NCBI GenBank assembly: GCA_038205395.1
Contig: JBBRBX010000071.1
Span: forward strand, 1 to 30,632
DNA from: Fredericiella sp038205395
GTDB lineage: Bacteria; Chloroflexota; Anaerolineae; Caldilineales; Caldilineaceae
Length of the DNA: 30,632 nt
Reading direction: 5' to 3'
Below the pieces are notes generated by a model. That model had not been told where the DNA came from and made no database searches. It was given only the letters and a program-made list of their open reading frames with translations. Shown here piece after piece: positions 18,501 to 25,211 of the stretch. The first letter of the stretch is position 1, and each line of letters opens with the position of its first letter. The translations under genes were made by a program, and so were the position numbers.

Positions 18501-19649
18501 AACCAGCTCAAACCCGGCGGCAGGCAGCACATCCGTCACAACGACCCCCGCCAGGGGCAGCGTACCGTTATTGATCGCGCCCACGGTGTAGGTCACCGTC
18601 TCACCGGAGAGCGCCTCGCTCCCGGATGAAGACTGGGTGGTGGCAACCTTGCCCACGCGCACACTTGCTGACGGCTCCACGACCCCAAACGGGTGCGGGA
18701 CAGTCAGCGTGCGTACCGTCTGCCCTTCGCAGTAGGCAGGCAAACCAGCTGCGTTGGAGCAACCCTCTGGAACGCCCGTAGCGGTCAACACATTGACCTG
18801 CTGTGTGGCCGGTACGCTGTCATACTGCAGCGTCACCTGCCTGGTGAGACAGCCGCCGACCTCCACTGTAGGCAGCGTGAGAAAGCGCACAGTGCCGCCC
18901 GTATTAGGGGCGACCGCCGGCGTATACTCCCAGTCCACACCCTCCGTACCCTGCGCGTCGATGAATTTGGCGTCGGGCGGCAAAGTGTCGGTCATGATCA
19001 CACTGGTAAAACGCACACCACCCGTGCCATCAGGGCTGCAAATCTGGAGGTTAAAAGTTACCGGGAAGCCAACCACGGCCGGCCCACCGTTTTTGAAGGC
19101 GTCCATCTCAAATTGGCCGGTTGCCGTGGTGGTGACCGGTGGCGTCGTCACCGGCGTTGCATTGGAGGCGGTGAAGGTGGCGGTGTTCTGTGCGATTGTG
19201 CCGGGGACCGTGCCGGGCGGGAACAACACCTGAAAGCGCAGAATGCCTGTGCTGCCGGCTACCAGCGGGTCTTTGAATATCCAGCGCAGTGTGCCGCCAG
19301 TGGCGCCTGCCCCCGGCGTAAATTCGATGGATGCGATATGAATCGTGGAAGTGGCCGAATCCGGGATGTACTGCACCTGCGGCGGCAGCGAGTCTGTCAC
19401 TTGCGGCGCAGTACAGTCATCGACAATGCTGGCGCATTTGTAGGATAGAACATATTCAAATGGAACGCCGGACTCCACTTCGGCAGTCGAAACGGATTTG
19501 GTCAGCGCCAATTCCGCCGAACTGCCTGCCAACGTGCGCCCTGCCAGCGGCGGCAGCAGCGACAGCAAAAACAGCAGAACGGCAGCCGCAGCAGCAAACA
19601 GCCGGCGGCCGGCAGTGCGGCTCAGCGGGGAACGAGACGGATGATGCAT
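15510..19649 (-). CDS. Large secreted DUF11/SdrD_B/GEVED-domain surface protein
   Basis: A 1379-residue exported protein. The N-terminus is basic, then carries a strong hydrophobic stretch (about 17-36) ending near AGRTLAG, a signal peptide. From about 45 to 880 there are successive DUF11-type Ig-like repeats, seen as ALTKSVST, VTYTVGAINNG, VVVTDVLPAAG and IDYRVTLRNEA, with Cys pairs between strands. SdrD_B domains follow at about 925-1060 (VGNLVWLDVPG) and 1230-1350 (GDRVWFDNDKNG). A GEVED domain lies between them (about 1125-1225; FFDWNGDGVFGPGEGF, SGEVEDYVL), and Asp-rich loops suggest calcium sites. There is no LPXTG or transmembrane anchor. The tail ends KLYMPDVRQ. GGAGG is 8 bases before the ATG. 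It is probably a cell-surface or adhesive structural protein; no enzymatic domain was seen. Confidence 0.9.
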   Translation of the reverse strand: MHHPSRSPLSRTAGRRLFAAAAAVLLFLLSLLPPLAGRTLAGSSAELALTKSVSTAEVESGVPFEYVLSYKCASIVDDCTAPQVTDSLPPQVQYIPDSATSTIHIASIEFTPGAGATGGTLRWIFKDPLVAGSTGILRFQVLFPPGTVPGTIAQNTATFTASNATPVTTPPVTTTATGQFEMDAFKNGGPAVVGFPVTFNLQICSPDGTGGVRFTSVIMTDTLPPDAKFIDAQGTEGVDWEYTPAVAPNTGGTVRFLTLPTVEVGGCLTRQVTLQYDSVPATQQVNVLTATGVPEGCSNAAGLPAYCEGQTVRTLTVPHPFGVVEPSASVRVGKVATTQSSSGSEALSGETVTYTVGAINNGTLPLAGVVVTDVLPAAGFELVSLTAGGTVTQPVTVSYQINESGTWIPVAGSPFSTDAVISVAGLGLGSGQIVTRLRWEIGDRPVSSEPWRAAVVGRITAAPALPPLPPTTVINCATATVLEPGATDQTCNTIRLIAARAISRIAKSANRNTAQPLDFIDYRVTLRNEAAAQLALENPLIADFLPAQFVYVPGSAVFDSAASATGAPAPQLEVLNDFNGTGRTLLRWGWTGAPAYSLQPGAQLVVTYRVQVKEGTPPTEYLNQAALLDWSAPADPDDAERDQNSILLCSGDSVYVDTQDLDGDANTSEISCQSRLPVRIGIALAMDSEKFVRGQIDCATYGTPACEDGDYNKLGLTVPGGPVDYRLFITNTSNISVTNIVAIDLFPRIGDTGVVDLSARLSQWRPNLQAAVAGPAGIPLTIFYSTQDNPCRPELGVNPTGCTDAQWSTTVPADPTSVRAIKLDFCTYAGGQRTSDCLLLPRFGALKFDWPMVAPNGAPADASCSTPPEGAAFDPAANPACQIAWNSFGFTASEAKDVDGQPGNDADALTLLPAEPNKVGMRLAPSGGYAVGNLVWLDVPGLEKDGIQQSVEQSSAGVNGVRVELYNEAGALLGFRITGPDGTGQPGYYLFPQLAAGRYQVRFCLPAGYSPTLQNQGSDDTLDSDGSSSGSSDLCSYYATDVFDLPNSLTDANGADLSRDFGIWRPADYGDDPTQYPTQASGLPNPADAARHIIVPGLYLGALVDAEGDGQPVVQANGDDANGEIDDEDGVLFLTPLQPCRTARIQLTAETSNEPANYGAFFDWNGDGVFGPGEGFPGTIGTETKVVEIPVPCSAVDIVYTRFRLALVAAEVQAGTGTAFSGEVEDYVLAALGDRVWFDNDKNGLQGDVVLEPGAPGVVVTLYDSATQQPVLLEGQPLTATTNANGIYGFPNVPLTSYYVVFDLNTLPPDYVPTVPNAGDDTNDSDADADGRTSDTGQLAGGQRNLTLDMGIQSVTPTNEEPINEPDGGSKLYMPDVRQ

Positions 19650-19730
19650 AGGGATAGCCTCCAGAAAAGCATTGTGAACGGGATGAATGGGGTTTGGTGG
19701 CCACAGTAGAGAAAACCGGAAATCCCTATC

Positions 19731-19758
19731 ATTATAAAAGGCGCCGCCGATTAGGCAA
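19731..19758 (-). promoter_or_regulatory. Predicted promoter of the large surface protein gene
   Basis: On the minus strand TTGCCT (19753-19758) and a perfect TATAAT (19731-19736) are separated by 16 bases. Transcription would begin about 75-80 bases before the ATG at 19649. Confidence 0.6.
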
Positions 19759-19810
19759 ATGGCATTCCCGCCGTTCAGGTGCTTTACGTTATCCCCATTA
19801 CCCTATTGCT

Positions 19811-19839
19811 TTGACGCAGCCGCCGGCTGATGCTAAAAT
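19811..19839 (+). promoter_or_regulatory. Predicted promoter in front of the ATPase/TPR remnant
   Basis: TTGACG (19811-19816), a 17-base spacer and TAAAAT (19834-19839) preceded by TGC give a near-consensus sigma70 promoter. It points into a pseudogene and on toward the ribonuclease gene, so it may now serve the ribonuclease/inhibitor pair. Confidence 0.55.
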
Positions 19840-19902
19840 CGCACCGGTTTCCAGCCTGCCGCAGACTGGTATACAGCCCGCCACGACTACTAGACGCAGG
19901 GT

Positions 19903-20401
19903 ATGTGCCATTTTTTGCACGCACGTATGGCGCTGCTCAGCGAAACCGCCCAGCAGATCGCCGCCACCGCTTCTGTAATCGGCCGCTCATTTGATCTGGA
20001 GACGGTGACTGCCGCTTCGGGGCGCAGTGAAGAGGAAAGTGTGGAAGCGCTTGAGGAACTGCTGGCGCGGCGGTTGATACTGGAACAGGAAAGTGACTGC
20101 TTTGACTTTGCCCACGCCCAACTGCGTAGCCTGATCTACGCTGAAACCAGTCAGGTACGCCGCCGGCAGCGAAGACGAACAGGCTATCCCACTGCTGCAG
20201 GCGGCGCTGGAGTTGTGCCTGCGTGTGGGGGACCGCCACCGTGAAGCTGCCTTGCGCAATAACTTGGCTGACCTGTATCATGCCAATGGACAGCCGGAGG
20301 CGGCTATGCAGCAGCTCAAACAAGCCGTCGCCATTTTTGCCGAGATCGGAGTGGAAGCCGGACCGGACAACGCCGAGATATGGAAATTGAGCGAGTGGTG
20401 A
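19903..20401 (+). pseudogene. Remnant of a large ATPase/TPR signal-transduction regulator
   Basis: The first part (19925 to about 20158) translates to LLSETAQQIAATASVIGRSF, then EEESVEALEELLARRLI and FDFAHAQLRSLIYAETS. These are the segments that follow the AAA/NB-ARC-like ATPase in large SARP-, MalT- or cyclase-associated regulators. The reading then shifts by one base. From about 20163 it gives EDEQAIPLLQAALELCLRVG and LRNNLADLYHANGQPEAAM, one TPR-like unit ending at TGA 20399-20401. The P-loop half and most TPR repeats are missing. The fragment is therefore an internally deleted, frameshifted relic. A 113-residue ORF read straight through the shift has an unnatural Arg/Gly/Pro tail. Confidence 0.65.
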
Positions 20402-20481
20402 CACCCATCTGAAAAATAAATTTCTGCAAGGGGCACAGTTTTGCAGCGCAGCACTACCCAGCAACAAAAAGGATAGACCGC

Positions 20482-20973
20482 ATGATCCAACTTCGCCGCT
20501 CTCGTTGGCGGCGCATGGCCGCTGCCGCCGCCGTCGCCCTGTTTTTGCTTCTGGCTCTTGCGAGCTGCAGCGGCAGCGCCCGGCCCACGGCGGCGGATCA
20601 GCCGGCGCGGCCATCCCCGGCTGTAAACAGCACAGCCACGCCACGCCCAGCCCCAGCCACCCCGGCGCGCAACACCCCGGCGCGCATCGATGGCCTGGCG
20701 GTCATCTATGTGGATGAGTTGCCGCGTGAAGCACGAGAGACGCTGCGGCTGATCGAGCGCGGCGGCCCCTTCCCCTACTCCAAAGACGGTGCGCTCTTCC
20801 AGAACCGCGAGGGCATCCTGCCTAAACGCTCGCGTGACTACTACCAGGAGTACACCGTGATCACACCGGGCGAAAATGACCGCGGTGCGCGGCGCATTGT
20901 GGCGGGCAGCCAGGGCGAGCGCTATTATACAGCCGACCATTACGACAGCTTCGCCCGCATCATAGAGCAGTAG
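20482..20973 (+). CDS. Barnase-like secreted guanyl-specific ribonuclease (lipoprotein)
   Basis: A 163-residue ribonuclease of the N1/T1/barnase family. The N-terminus is Arg-rich, then hydrophobic, with a lipobox ending LASC (Cys29). A Pro/Ala/Thr-rich linker follows to about 68. The catalytic domain (about 70-163) shows GGPFPYSKDG, FQNREGILP, YYQEYTVITPG, DRGARRIV and YYTADHY. Glu123, Arg138 and His153 are candidates for the barnase general base Glu73, Arg87 and general acid His102. The spacing fits within one residue. It would cleave single-stranded RNA outside the cytoplasm or be held at the membrane. AAGGA lies 9 bases before the ATG. Its stop is followed 18 bases later by the inhibitor start, so the two are almost surely co-transcribed. 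Confidence 0.92.
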   Translation: MIQLRRSRWRRMAAAAAVALFLLLALASCSGSARPTAADQPARPSPAVNSTATPRPAPATPARNTPARIDGLAVIYVDELPREARETLRLIERGGPFPYSKDGALFQNREGILPKRSRDYYQEYTVITPGENDRGARRIVAGSQGERYYTADHYDSFARIIEQ

Positions 20974-20991
20974 GTGGAACCAGGTAAAACC

Positions 20992-21444
20992 ATGAGCAAA
21001 CTACAGTCAGTACTTCAGCAGCAGGCGGCGCCCGGTGTCTATCGGTTTCCCTCACGCGCACAGCCGTCTACGCTGCAAGCCGAAGCCAAGGCGCAGGGCT
21101 GGCAGCTTTTCCACCTCGACGGCGCCACGATTTATGACAAAGCGAGCTTTCTGACTGCAGCCAAGCAGGCTTTCGCCATGCCTTCCTATGTAGGCAATAA
21201 CTGGGACGCATTGGAGGAGGCTGTCAACGATCTGGCGTGGGCGCCGGCTGCAGGCTATGTGGTTGTCTACGATGATGCGGCCCACCTTGACGATCACGAT
21301 CCGGCGGCATTCACTGTGGCAGTAGATATTTTGAACTCTGCAGCGGAAAACTGGAGCAAGGAAGGAAAGCCGTTCTACACCCTGGTGCGTGGGGCGGGAC
21401 GAGTGGCTGCGGCGCTTGCCTGGTGGCCTGCTCCCATTGCGTAA
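20992..21444 (+). CDS. Barstar-like ribonuclease inhibitor
   Basis: A 150-residue cytoplasmic protein of the barstar family, which blocks the active site of its cognate barnase. The core is recognisable from LFHLDGATIYDKASFLTA, then MPSYVGNNWDALEEAVNDL (63-81). Asp72 corresponds to barstar Asp35, and Glu76 stands where barstar has Asp39, the residue that fills the phosphate site. It is longer than the 90-residue B. amyloliquefaciens barstar, with an extra 35-residue N-terminal part and a longer C-terminus. A GTG at 20974 directly after the upstream stop is an alternative start. The 3' end overlaps the convergent LysR gene by 70 bases. Confidence 0.92.
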   Translation: MSKLQSVLQQQAAPGVYRFPSRAQPSTLQAEAKAQGWQLFHLDGATIYDKASFLTAAKQAFAMPSYVGNNWDALEEAVNDLAWAPAAGYVVVYDDAAHLDDHDPAAFTVAVDILNSAAENWSKEGKPFYTLVRGAGRVAAALAWWPAPIA

Positions 21445-22304
21445 CACATTTCAGTAAATGCTTGCATCGACTCTGTAAAAAATTTGTTTTTATGCCGGAT
21501 AACGCTAAATTGGCGCTTTAGCTGAAAACCATCGACCTGCATAAGCCACAGATCGCCCGCTTGCACCTCATCTGCCACAAGCATTTGGGATATAACTGCC
21601 ACCCCCATACCACTGATGGCAGCACTCTTCAAGCATTCAGAACCATTGCAGTCCCAAGCAAGCTGCCACTTGGCCCCATAAGCTGCCATCGTATTCTCAA
21701 ATAATTCGCGTGTCCCACTGCCTCGTTCACGCACAAGAAACCCGTACTCACTTAGCTCACCAAGCGAAATTCTTTCTACCTGATAAAGTGGATGGTCCCT
21801 GCCACAGATGAGGACGAGTTCGTCATCCATAAATGCCGTGGAAAGAATATCCGGTGTGTGCACAACCCCTTCCACTACAGCAAAATCGAGTTCGTTCTTG
21901 CTGACCAAGGTTTCAATGTCTTTCGTATTTTTAGCCACGGCTTTGATATGGATGGAAGGGTAGGTGGCAGTAAATTGATTGATAAGGCTTGGAAGCAGAC
22001 AGGTGGCAACTGTCATACTGGCGCCGATCCTGATGATTCCAATCTTGTCGGTATTTTTCAGCGCTTGTTCCATTTCATTAAACAAAGCTGTGATGTGCCT
22101 GGCGTAGCTCAAAAGCGACTTGCCGGCTTCCGTTATATAGAGCCGTCTGGACAGGCGGTCAAACAGCTTAATACCGTAATACTTTTCAAGATCGGCAATT
22201 GCCTGGCTCACAGTTGGCTGTGCGACAAACAAAGCCTCAGCAGCGGCAGTCATGCTGCCTGAATCCACTACCGCAATAAATATGAGTAAGTGTCTCAGCG
22301 TCAT
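21375..22304 (-). CDS. LysR-family transcriptional regulator (CbbR/CysL/YeiE type)
   Basis: A 309-residue LysR regulator. The N-terminal helix-turn-helix is clear (TLRHLLIFIAVVDSGSMTAA, then AEALFVAQPTVSQAIADLE), followed by the linker helix and a periplasmic-binding-protein-like effector domain (IRIGASMTVATCLLP, DFAVVEGVV, ISGMGVAVIS). The start at 22304 was chosen because MTLRHL is the normal LysR beginning and GGGGGA precedes it; the open frame upstream runs through the operator. It is divergent from yeiH, the usual arrangement for a regulator of its neighbour. The last 18 residues (Ala/Arg-rich) are encoded antisense to the barstar gene. The lower GC than the flanks suggests transfer together with yeiH. 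Confidence 0.93.
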   Translation of the reverse strand: MTLRHLLIFIAVVDSGSMTAAAEALFVAQPTVSQAIADLEKYYGIKLFDRLSRRLYITEAGKSLLSYARHITALFNEMEQALKNTDKIGIIRIGASMTVATCLLPSLINQFTATYPSIHIKAVAKNTKDIETLVSKNELDFAVVEGVVHTPDILSTAFMDDELVLICGRDHPLYQVERISLGELSEYGFLVRERGSGTRELFENTMAAYGAKWQLAWDCNGSECLKSAAISGMGVAVISQMLVADEVQAGDLWLMQVDGFQLKRQFSVIRHKNKFFTESMQAFTEMCYAMGAGHQASAAATRPAPRTRV

Positions 22305-22349
22305 CAGTCCCCCACTATTCGATAAAACACATAGGCAATTATCTATTGT

Positions 22350-22367
22350 ATCTATAATATTATAGAT
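22350..22367. promoter_or_regulatory. Perfect 18-bp palindrome, likely LysR operator
   Basis: atctataatattatagat is a perfect palindrome and contains the T-N11-A geometry that LysR proteins bind. It ends one base before the -35 box of the rightward promoter, the usual place for LysR activation. It also lies 46 bases upstream of the LysR start, fitting autoregulation. Confidence 0.65.
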
Positions 22368-22368
22368 A

Positions 22369-22397
22369 TTTACAAATGATTCCCCAAACAGTATAGT
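22369..22397 (+). promoter_or_regulatory. Predicted promoter of yeiH
   Basis: TTTACA (22369-22374), a 17-base spacer and TATAGT (22392-22397) match sigma70. The predicted transcript starts near 22404, about 24 bases before the yeiH ATG. Confidence 0.6.
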
Positions 22398-22427
22398 AGA
22401 ACAAAAAGCTGTAAAAGGATTCCTAAC

Positions 22428-23537
22428 ATGACGCAAACTGCTAAGTCTGCCGACCACACTCTGGCGGAGCCCCAAATTAAAATGATACTGCCAATTTTGC
22501 CGGGAATCTTACTTTGTCTTGCCATCGCCGCGCCTGCCTGGCTGCTGGGCAAGGCATTTCCACTGGTGGGCGGCCCTATATTTGGTATTTTGTTTGGGAT
22601 GAGTATTACGCTGCTGTTTCCCAAGCTGCTACTGGCAGAACGAACTTTGGGCAGGAAAGCGTCGGCGCAGACTTTCCGGCAATTTGATCAGGGCGTCAAA
22701 TTTACGTCCAAAAAGCTGCTGCAATATTCCATTATTCTGCTTGGGTTTGAGATGAACTTATTTAACGTTATTGCGGTTGGAGGCCAATCGCTGTTTGTGA
22801 TGCTGTTCACGTTGTCAGCGGCGTTTCTGACCGCTGTTTTCATGGGGAAGGCATTAAAAATCCCCGGCAAAATGACTACGTTAATTGGGGTCGGCACTTC
22901 TATTTGCGGTGGTTCAGCCATCGCAGCTACGGCGCCAGTCATACGCGCTGAGGACGACGATGTGGCCCATGCCATATCCACTATTTTTCTATTCAATATT
23001 ATCGCTGTCTTTATTTTTCCGGCAGCAGGCCATCTGCTGGGGATGAGTGACGCCGGCTTTGGTATGTGGGCTGGAACGGCAATCAACGATACTTCCTCCG
23101 TTGTAGCCGCGGCGGCAGCCTGGAGTTCTGCCGCCGGCAATAACGCCGCTCTCGCTTTTGCGACCATTGTCAAGCTCACGCGCACACTGATGATTGTGCC
23201 GATAACTTTGGTGCTTGCTATCTACACCGCCAAAAAGGCCAAGGAGACGGCAGGCGCCGAAACATTTAACTTCGCTAAAGTCTTCCCGTGGTTCGTCCTT
23301 GGTTTTGTGGCGGCAGCGATAGCCAACACGTTTGCCGGCATCCCAGCACCAATTTCTCATGAACTGGTGACAATCGGCAAGTTTGTCATCGTTATGGCCA
23401 TGGCTGCCATTGGACTCAATACCAATCTCAAAAAACTAGTCACCAATGGCTTCCGGCCAATCTTCTTAGGCCTTTGCTGTTGGTCTGCCGTGGCTGGTGT
23501 ATCACTGCTTATTCAGATTGTAACAAAAGCTTGGTAG
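22428..23537 (+). CDS. yeiH: YeiH family (UPF0324) membrane protein, putative sulfate exporter
   Basis: A 369-residue polytopic inner-membrane protein. It has about 9-10 hydrophobic helices, starting near ILPILPGILLCLAIAAPAWL. The conserved signature GVGTSICGGSAIAATAPVI lies near the middle and is followed by GTAINDTSSVVAAAA, both hallmarks of the YeiH/UPF0324 family. The family is annotated as putative sulfate exporter, but transport data are scarce, so the substrate is uncertain. AAAAGG lies 9 bases before the ATG. It is controlled, by inference, by the divergent LysR gene. It ends 10 bases from the convergent rRNA methyltransferase gene with no evident terminator between. Confidence 0.92.
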   Translation: MTQTAKSADHTLAEPQIKMILPILPGILLCLAIAAPAWLLGKAFPLVGGPIFGILFGMSITLLFPKLLLAERTLGRKASAQTFRQFDQGVKFTSKKLLQYSIILLGFEMNLFNVIAVGGQSLFVMLFTLSAAFLTAVFMGKALKIPGKMTTLIGVGTSICGGSAIAATAPVIRAEDDDVAHAISTIFLFNIIAVFIFPAAGHLLGMSDAGFGMWAGTAINDTSSVVAAAAAWSSAAGNNAALAFATIVKLTRTLMIVPITLVLAIYTAKKAKETAGAETFNFAKVFPWFVLGFVAAAIANTFAGIPAPISHELVTIGKFVIVMAMAAIGLNTNLKKLVTNGFRPIFLGLCCWSAVAGVSLLIQIVTKAW

Positions 23538-23547
23538 AGAAACGCGT

Positions 23548-24690
23548 TCAGGTCGCTGCCAGCACCGCCAGCGTCTCCACATGCCGCGTCTGTGGAAACA
23601 TGTCAAACGGCTGCGCCCACTGCAGGCGATAGCCGTAACCGGTCAGAAGCTGCACGTCGCGTGCCAGCGTGGCCGGTTCGCAAGAGATGTAAAAAAGGCG
23701 CGGCGCTTGCAGTGCAGCCAGAGCGGCCAGGGCACGCTCGTCCACTCCTGTGCGCGGCGGGTCTAAAATGACGGCATCCCACGGCTGATCAGCCAGCGGT
23801 GAGCTGCACAGCATCGCCGCCACTTCACTCGCAAACACGCTGCCGGCCACCTGCGCCGCCTCCAGGTTGCACGCAGCATTCGCCGCCGCCACAGCATTCG
23901 ATTCGACGCCGGCGATCTGCGCCACCCGCCGCCCCACCGGCACGGTAAACAACCCCACCCCGCAGTAGAGATCAAGCACACGTTCGACACCCGTAGGGGA
24001 CAGCGCGGCCAGCAGCGCCCCGACTAGCAGTTCAGCCACGGCGGTATTGGCTTGAAAAAATGCTCCCTCTTCCGCACGATAGGCAAAGCCGCCCACCGTG
24101 ATTGTCTCTGACCACGAACGCAGGACAAGCTCGCTCGCTGCGCCGGCCTCAGCACTGCCGGCAACCGGCGCAGCCACCTGCTCACGCAGCACAGGTTCCA
24201 AGATGGGACAATCATTCACCGCCACGATGGCGTGGGAACGGGCAGCGCGGTAGCCCAACTTGCCCTCTGCGGTCACTTGCAGCCGGGCGTGGTTGCGGTA
24301 CTCGTAGATGGAGGGGCTTGCCACACACGGAAGCACCGGCGGCTTGGTCAGTTTGCCGATACGGGTGAATTGCTCGGCGACGGCGGCTGTCTTGAAGCGG
24401 AGCTGCTCACTGTAGGTGATGTGCTGCCAATCACAGCCGCCGCAGATGCCAAAGTAGGGGCAGACCGGTGCCACTCGCTCCAGCGCCGCCGTCAGCCGCT
24501 CGACGATTTCCCCACGCGCAAAGCTGCGCTTCTGTGTCACCAGCCGCACGTGCACACGCTCACCGGGCAGACCAAAAGGAACAAAGACAATCAAGCCTTC
24601 ATGGCGACCAATCGCTTCGCCGGTAGGGGCCATCCCCGTCAGTTCCAGCGTCACCACTAGCTGCGTTTTCCGCCGCTGGGCGTCGCGCAT
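23548..24690 (-). CDS. rlmD: 23S rRNA (uracil-5)-methyltransferase RlmD/RumA-type (TrmA family)
   Basis: A 380-residue SAM-dependent RNA m5U methyltransferase. A TRAM-like N-terminal region (about 10-62) is followed by the iron-sulfur cysteines Cys77, Cys83, Cys86 (CPYFGICGGC) and Cys161. The SAM-binding motif is VLDLYCGVGLFTVPV (about 238-252). Then come ILDPPRTGVDERAL and the nucleophile Cys337 in FYISCEPATLARD. The cluster cysteines favour RlmD/RlmC over TrmA; which rRNA uridine is the target cannot be told. The start at 24690 is chosen because the frame further upstream runs over the phosphatase gene. It is the last gene of the minus-strand cluster, 5 bases after the phosphatase stop. Confidence 0.92.
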   Translation of the reverse strand: MRDAQRRKTQLVVTLELTGMAPTGEAIGRHEGLIVFVPFGLPGERVHVRLVTQKRSFARGEIVERLTAALERVAPVCPYFGICGGCDWQHITYSEQLRFKTAAVAEQFTRIGKLTKPPVLPCVASPSIYEYRNHARLQVTAEGKLGYRAARSHAIVAVNDCPILEPVLREQVAAPVAGSAEAGAASELVLRSWSETITVGGFAYRAEEGAFFQANTAVAELLVGALLAALSPTGVERVLDLYCGVGLFTVPVGRRVAQIAGVESNAVAAANAACNLEAAQVAGSVFASEVAAMLCSSPLADQPWDAVILDPPRTGVDERALAALAALQAPRLFYISCEPATLARDVQLLTGYGYRLQWAQPFDMFPQTRHVETLAVLAAT

Positions 24691-24695
24691 CAAAG

Positions 24696-25211
24696 TTAGC
24701 GCCACGCCAGCACAAACTGACGCTGTTCTTCGGTTTCGGGTGACTGACGATAGCCGTCGGGCGTCTCCTGCCGCAGCCGCGCAATTTCCGCCAGCGCCGC
24801 CGCGCCTGATGTGCCATGCCGCACGAGATAACAGCCGGCCACCGTGCCGGTGCGACCGATGCCGCCATAGCAATGTACATAGACCGGACATCCTTGCGCC
24901 ACGGCAGCGTCAATCGCATTCAAGACGGCGAGCATGTGCGCCGGAGCCGGCGCACACATGTCACGGATGCTTATCCGCTGGTGTGTCACGCTGACGCCGC
25001 GCTCGGCAGCCAGCTGCTGCACCAGCGGCCAATAGGGGCGCAAACCATATTCGCCTGCCTCAGTGAGGTCGATAAACGCCCGCACGCCCGCATCCAGCAG
25101 ATCGCCCAACTTTGTAAGCGCCTCGCCACCCAAACGCGCTCCCGGATACTCACCTGCCAACAGCAAGCCTGGAACCACCCAATAGGAATCGGCAGTAGGA
25201 TGCGCGTTCAT
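24696..25211 (-). CDS. Dual-specificity/tyrosine-type protein phosphatase
   Basis: A 171-residue single-domain cysteine phosphatase. The P-loop YVHCYGGIGRTG gives nucleophile Cys114 and Arg120 (the HCX5R motif). Asp84 in ISIRDMCAP is a likely general acid. There is no signal peptide, so it works in the cytoplasm. Its ATG shares a base with the stop of the histidine kinase gene (TAATG), so translation is coupled. A five-base gap joins it to rlmD. The physiological substrate is unknown; a phosphoprotein or phosphoinositide-like substrate is possible from the family. Confidence 0.9.
   Translation of the reverse strand: MNAHPTADSYWVVPGLLLAGEYPGARLGGEALTKLGDLLDAGVRAFIDLTEAGEYGLRPYWPLVQQLAAERGVSVTHQRISIRDMCAPAPAHMLAVLNAIDAAVAQGCPVYVHCYGGIGRTGTVAGCYLVRHGTSGAAALAEIARLRQETPDGYRQSPETEEQRQFVLAWR

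Noticed and set aside
20424..20446. CTGCAA/TTGCAG inverted repeat before the ribonuclease gene
   Set aside because: The arms are 6 bp with an 11-base spacer, no T tract follows and no promoter elements are nearby. This can occur by chance.
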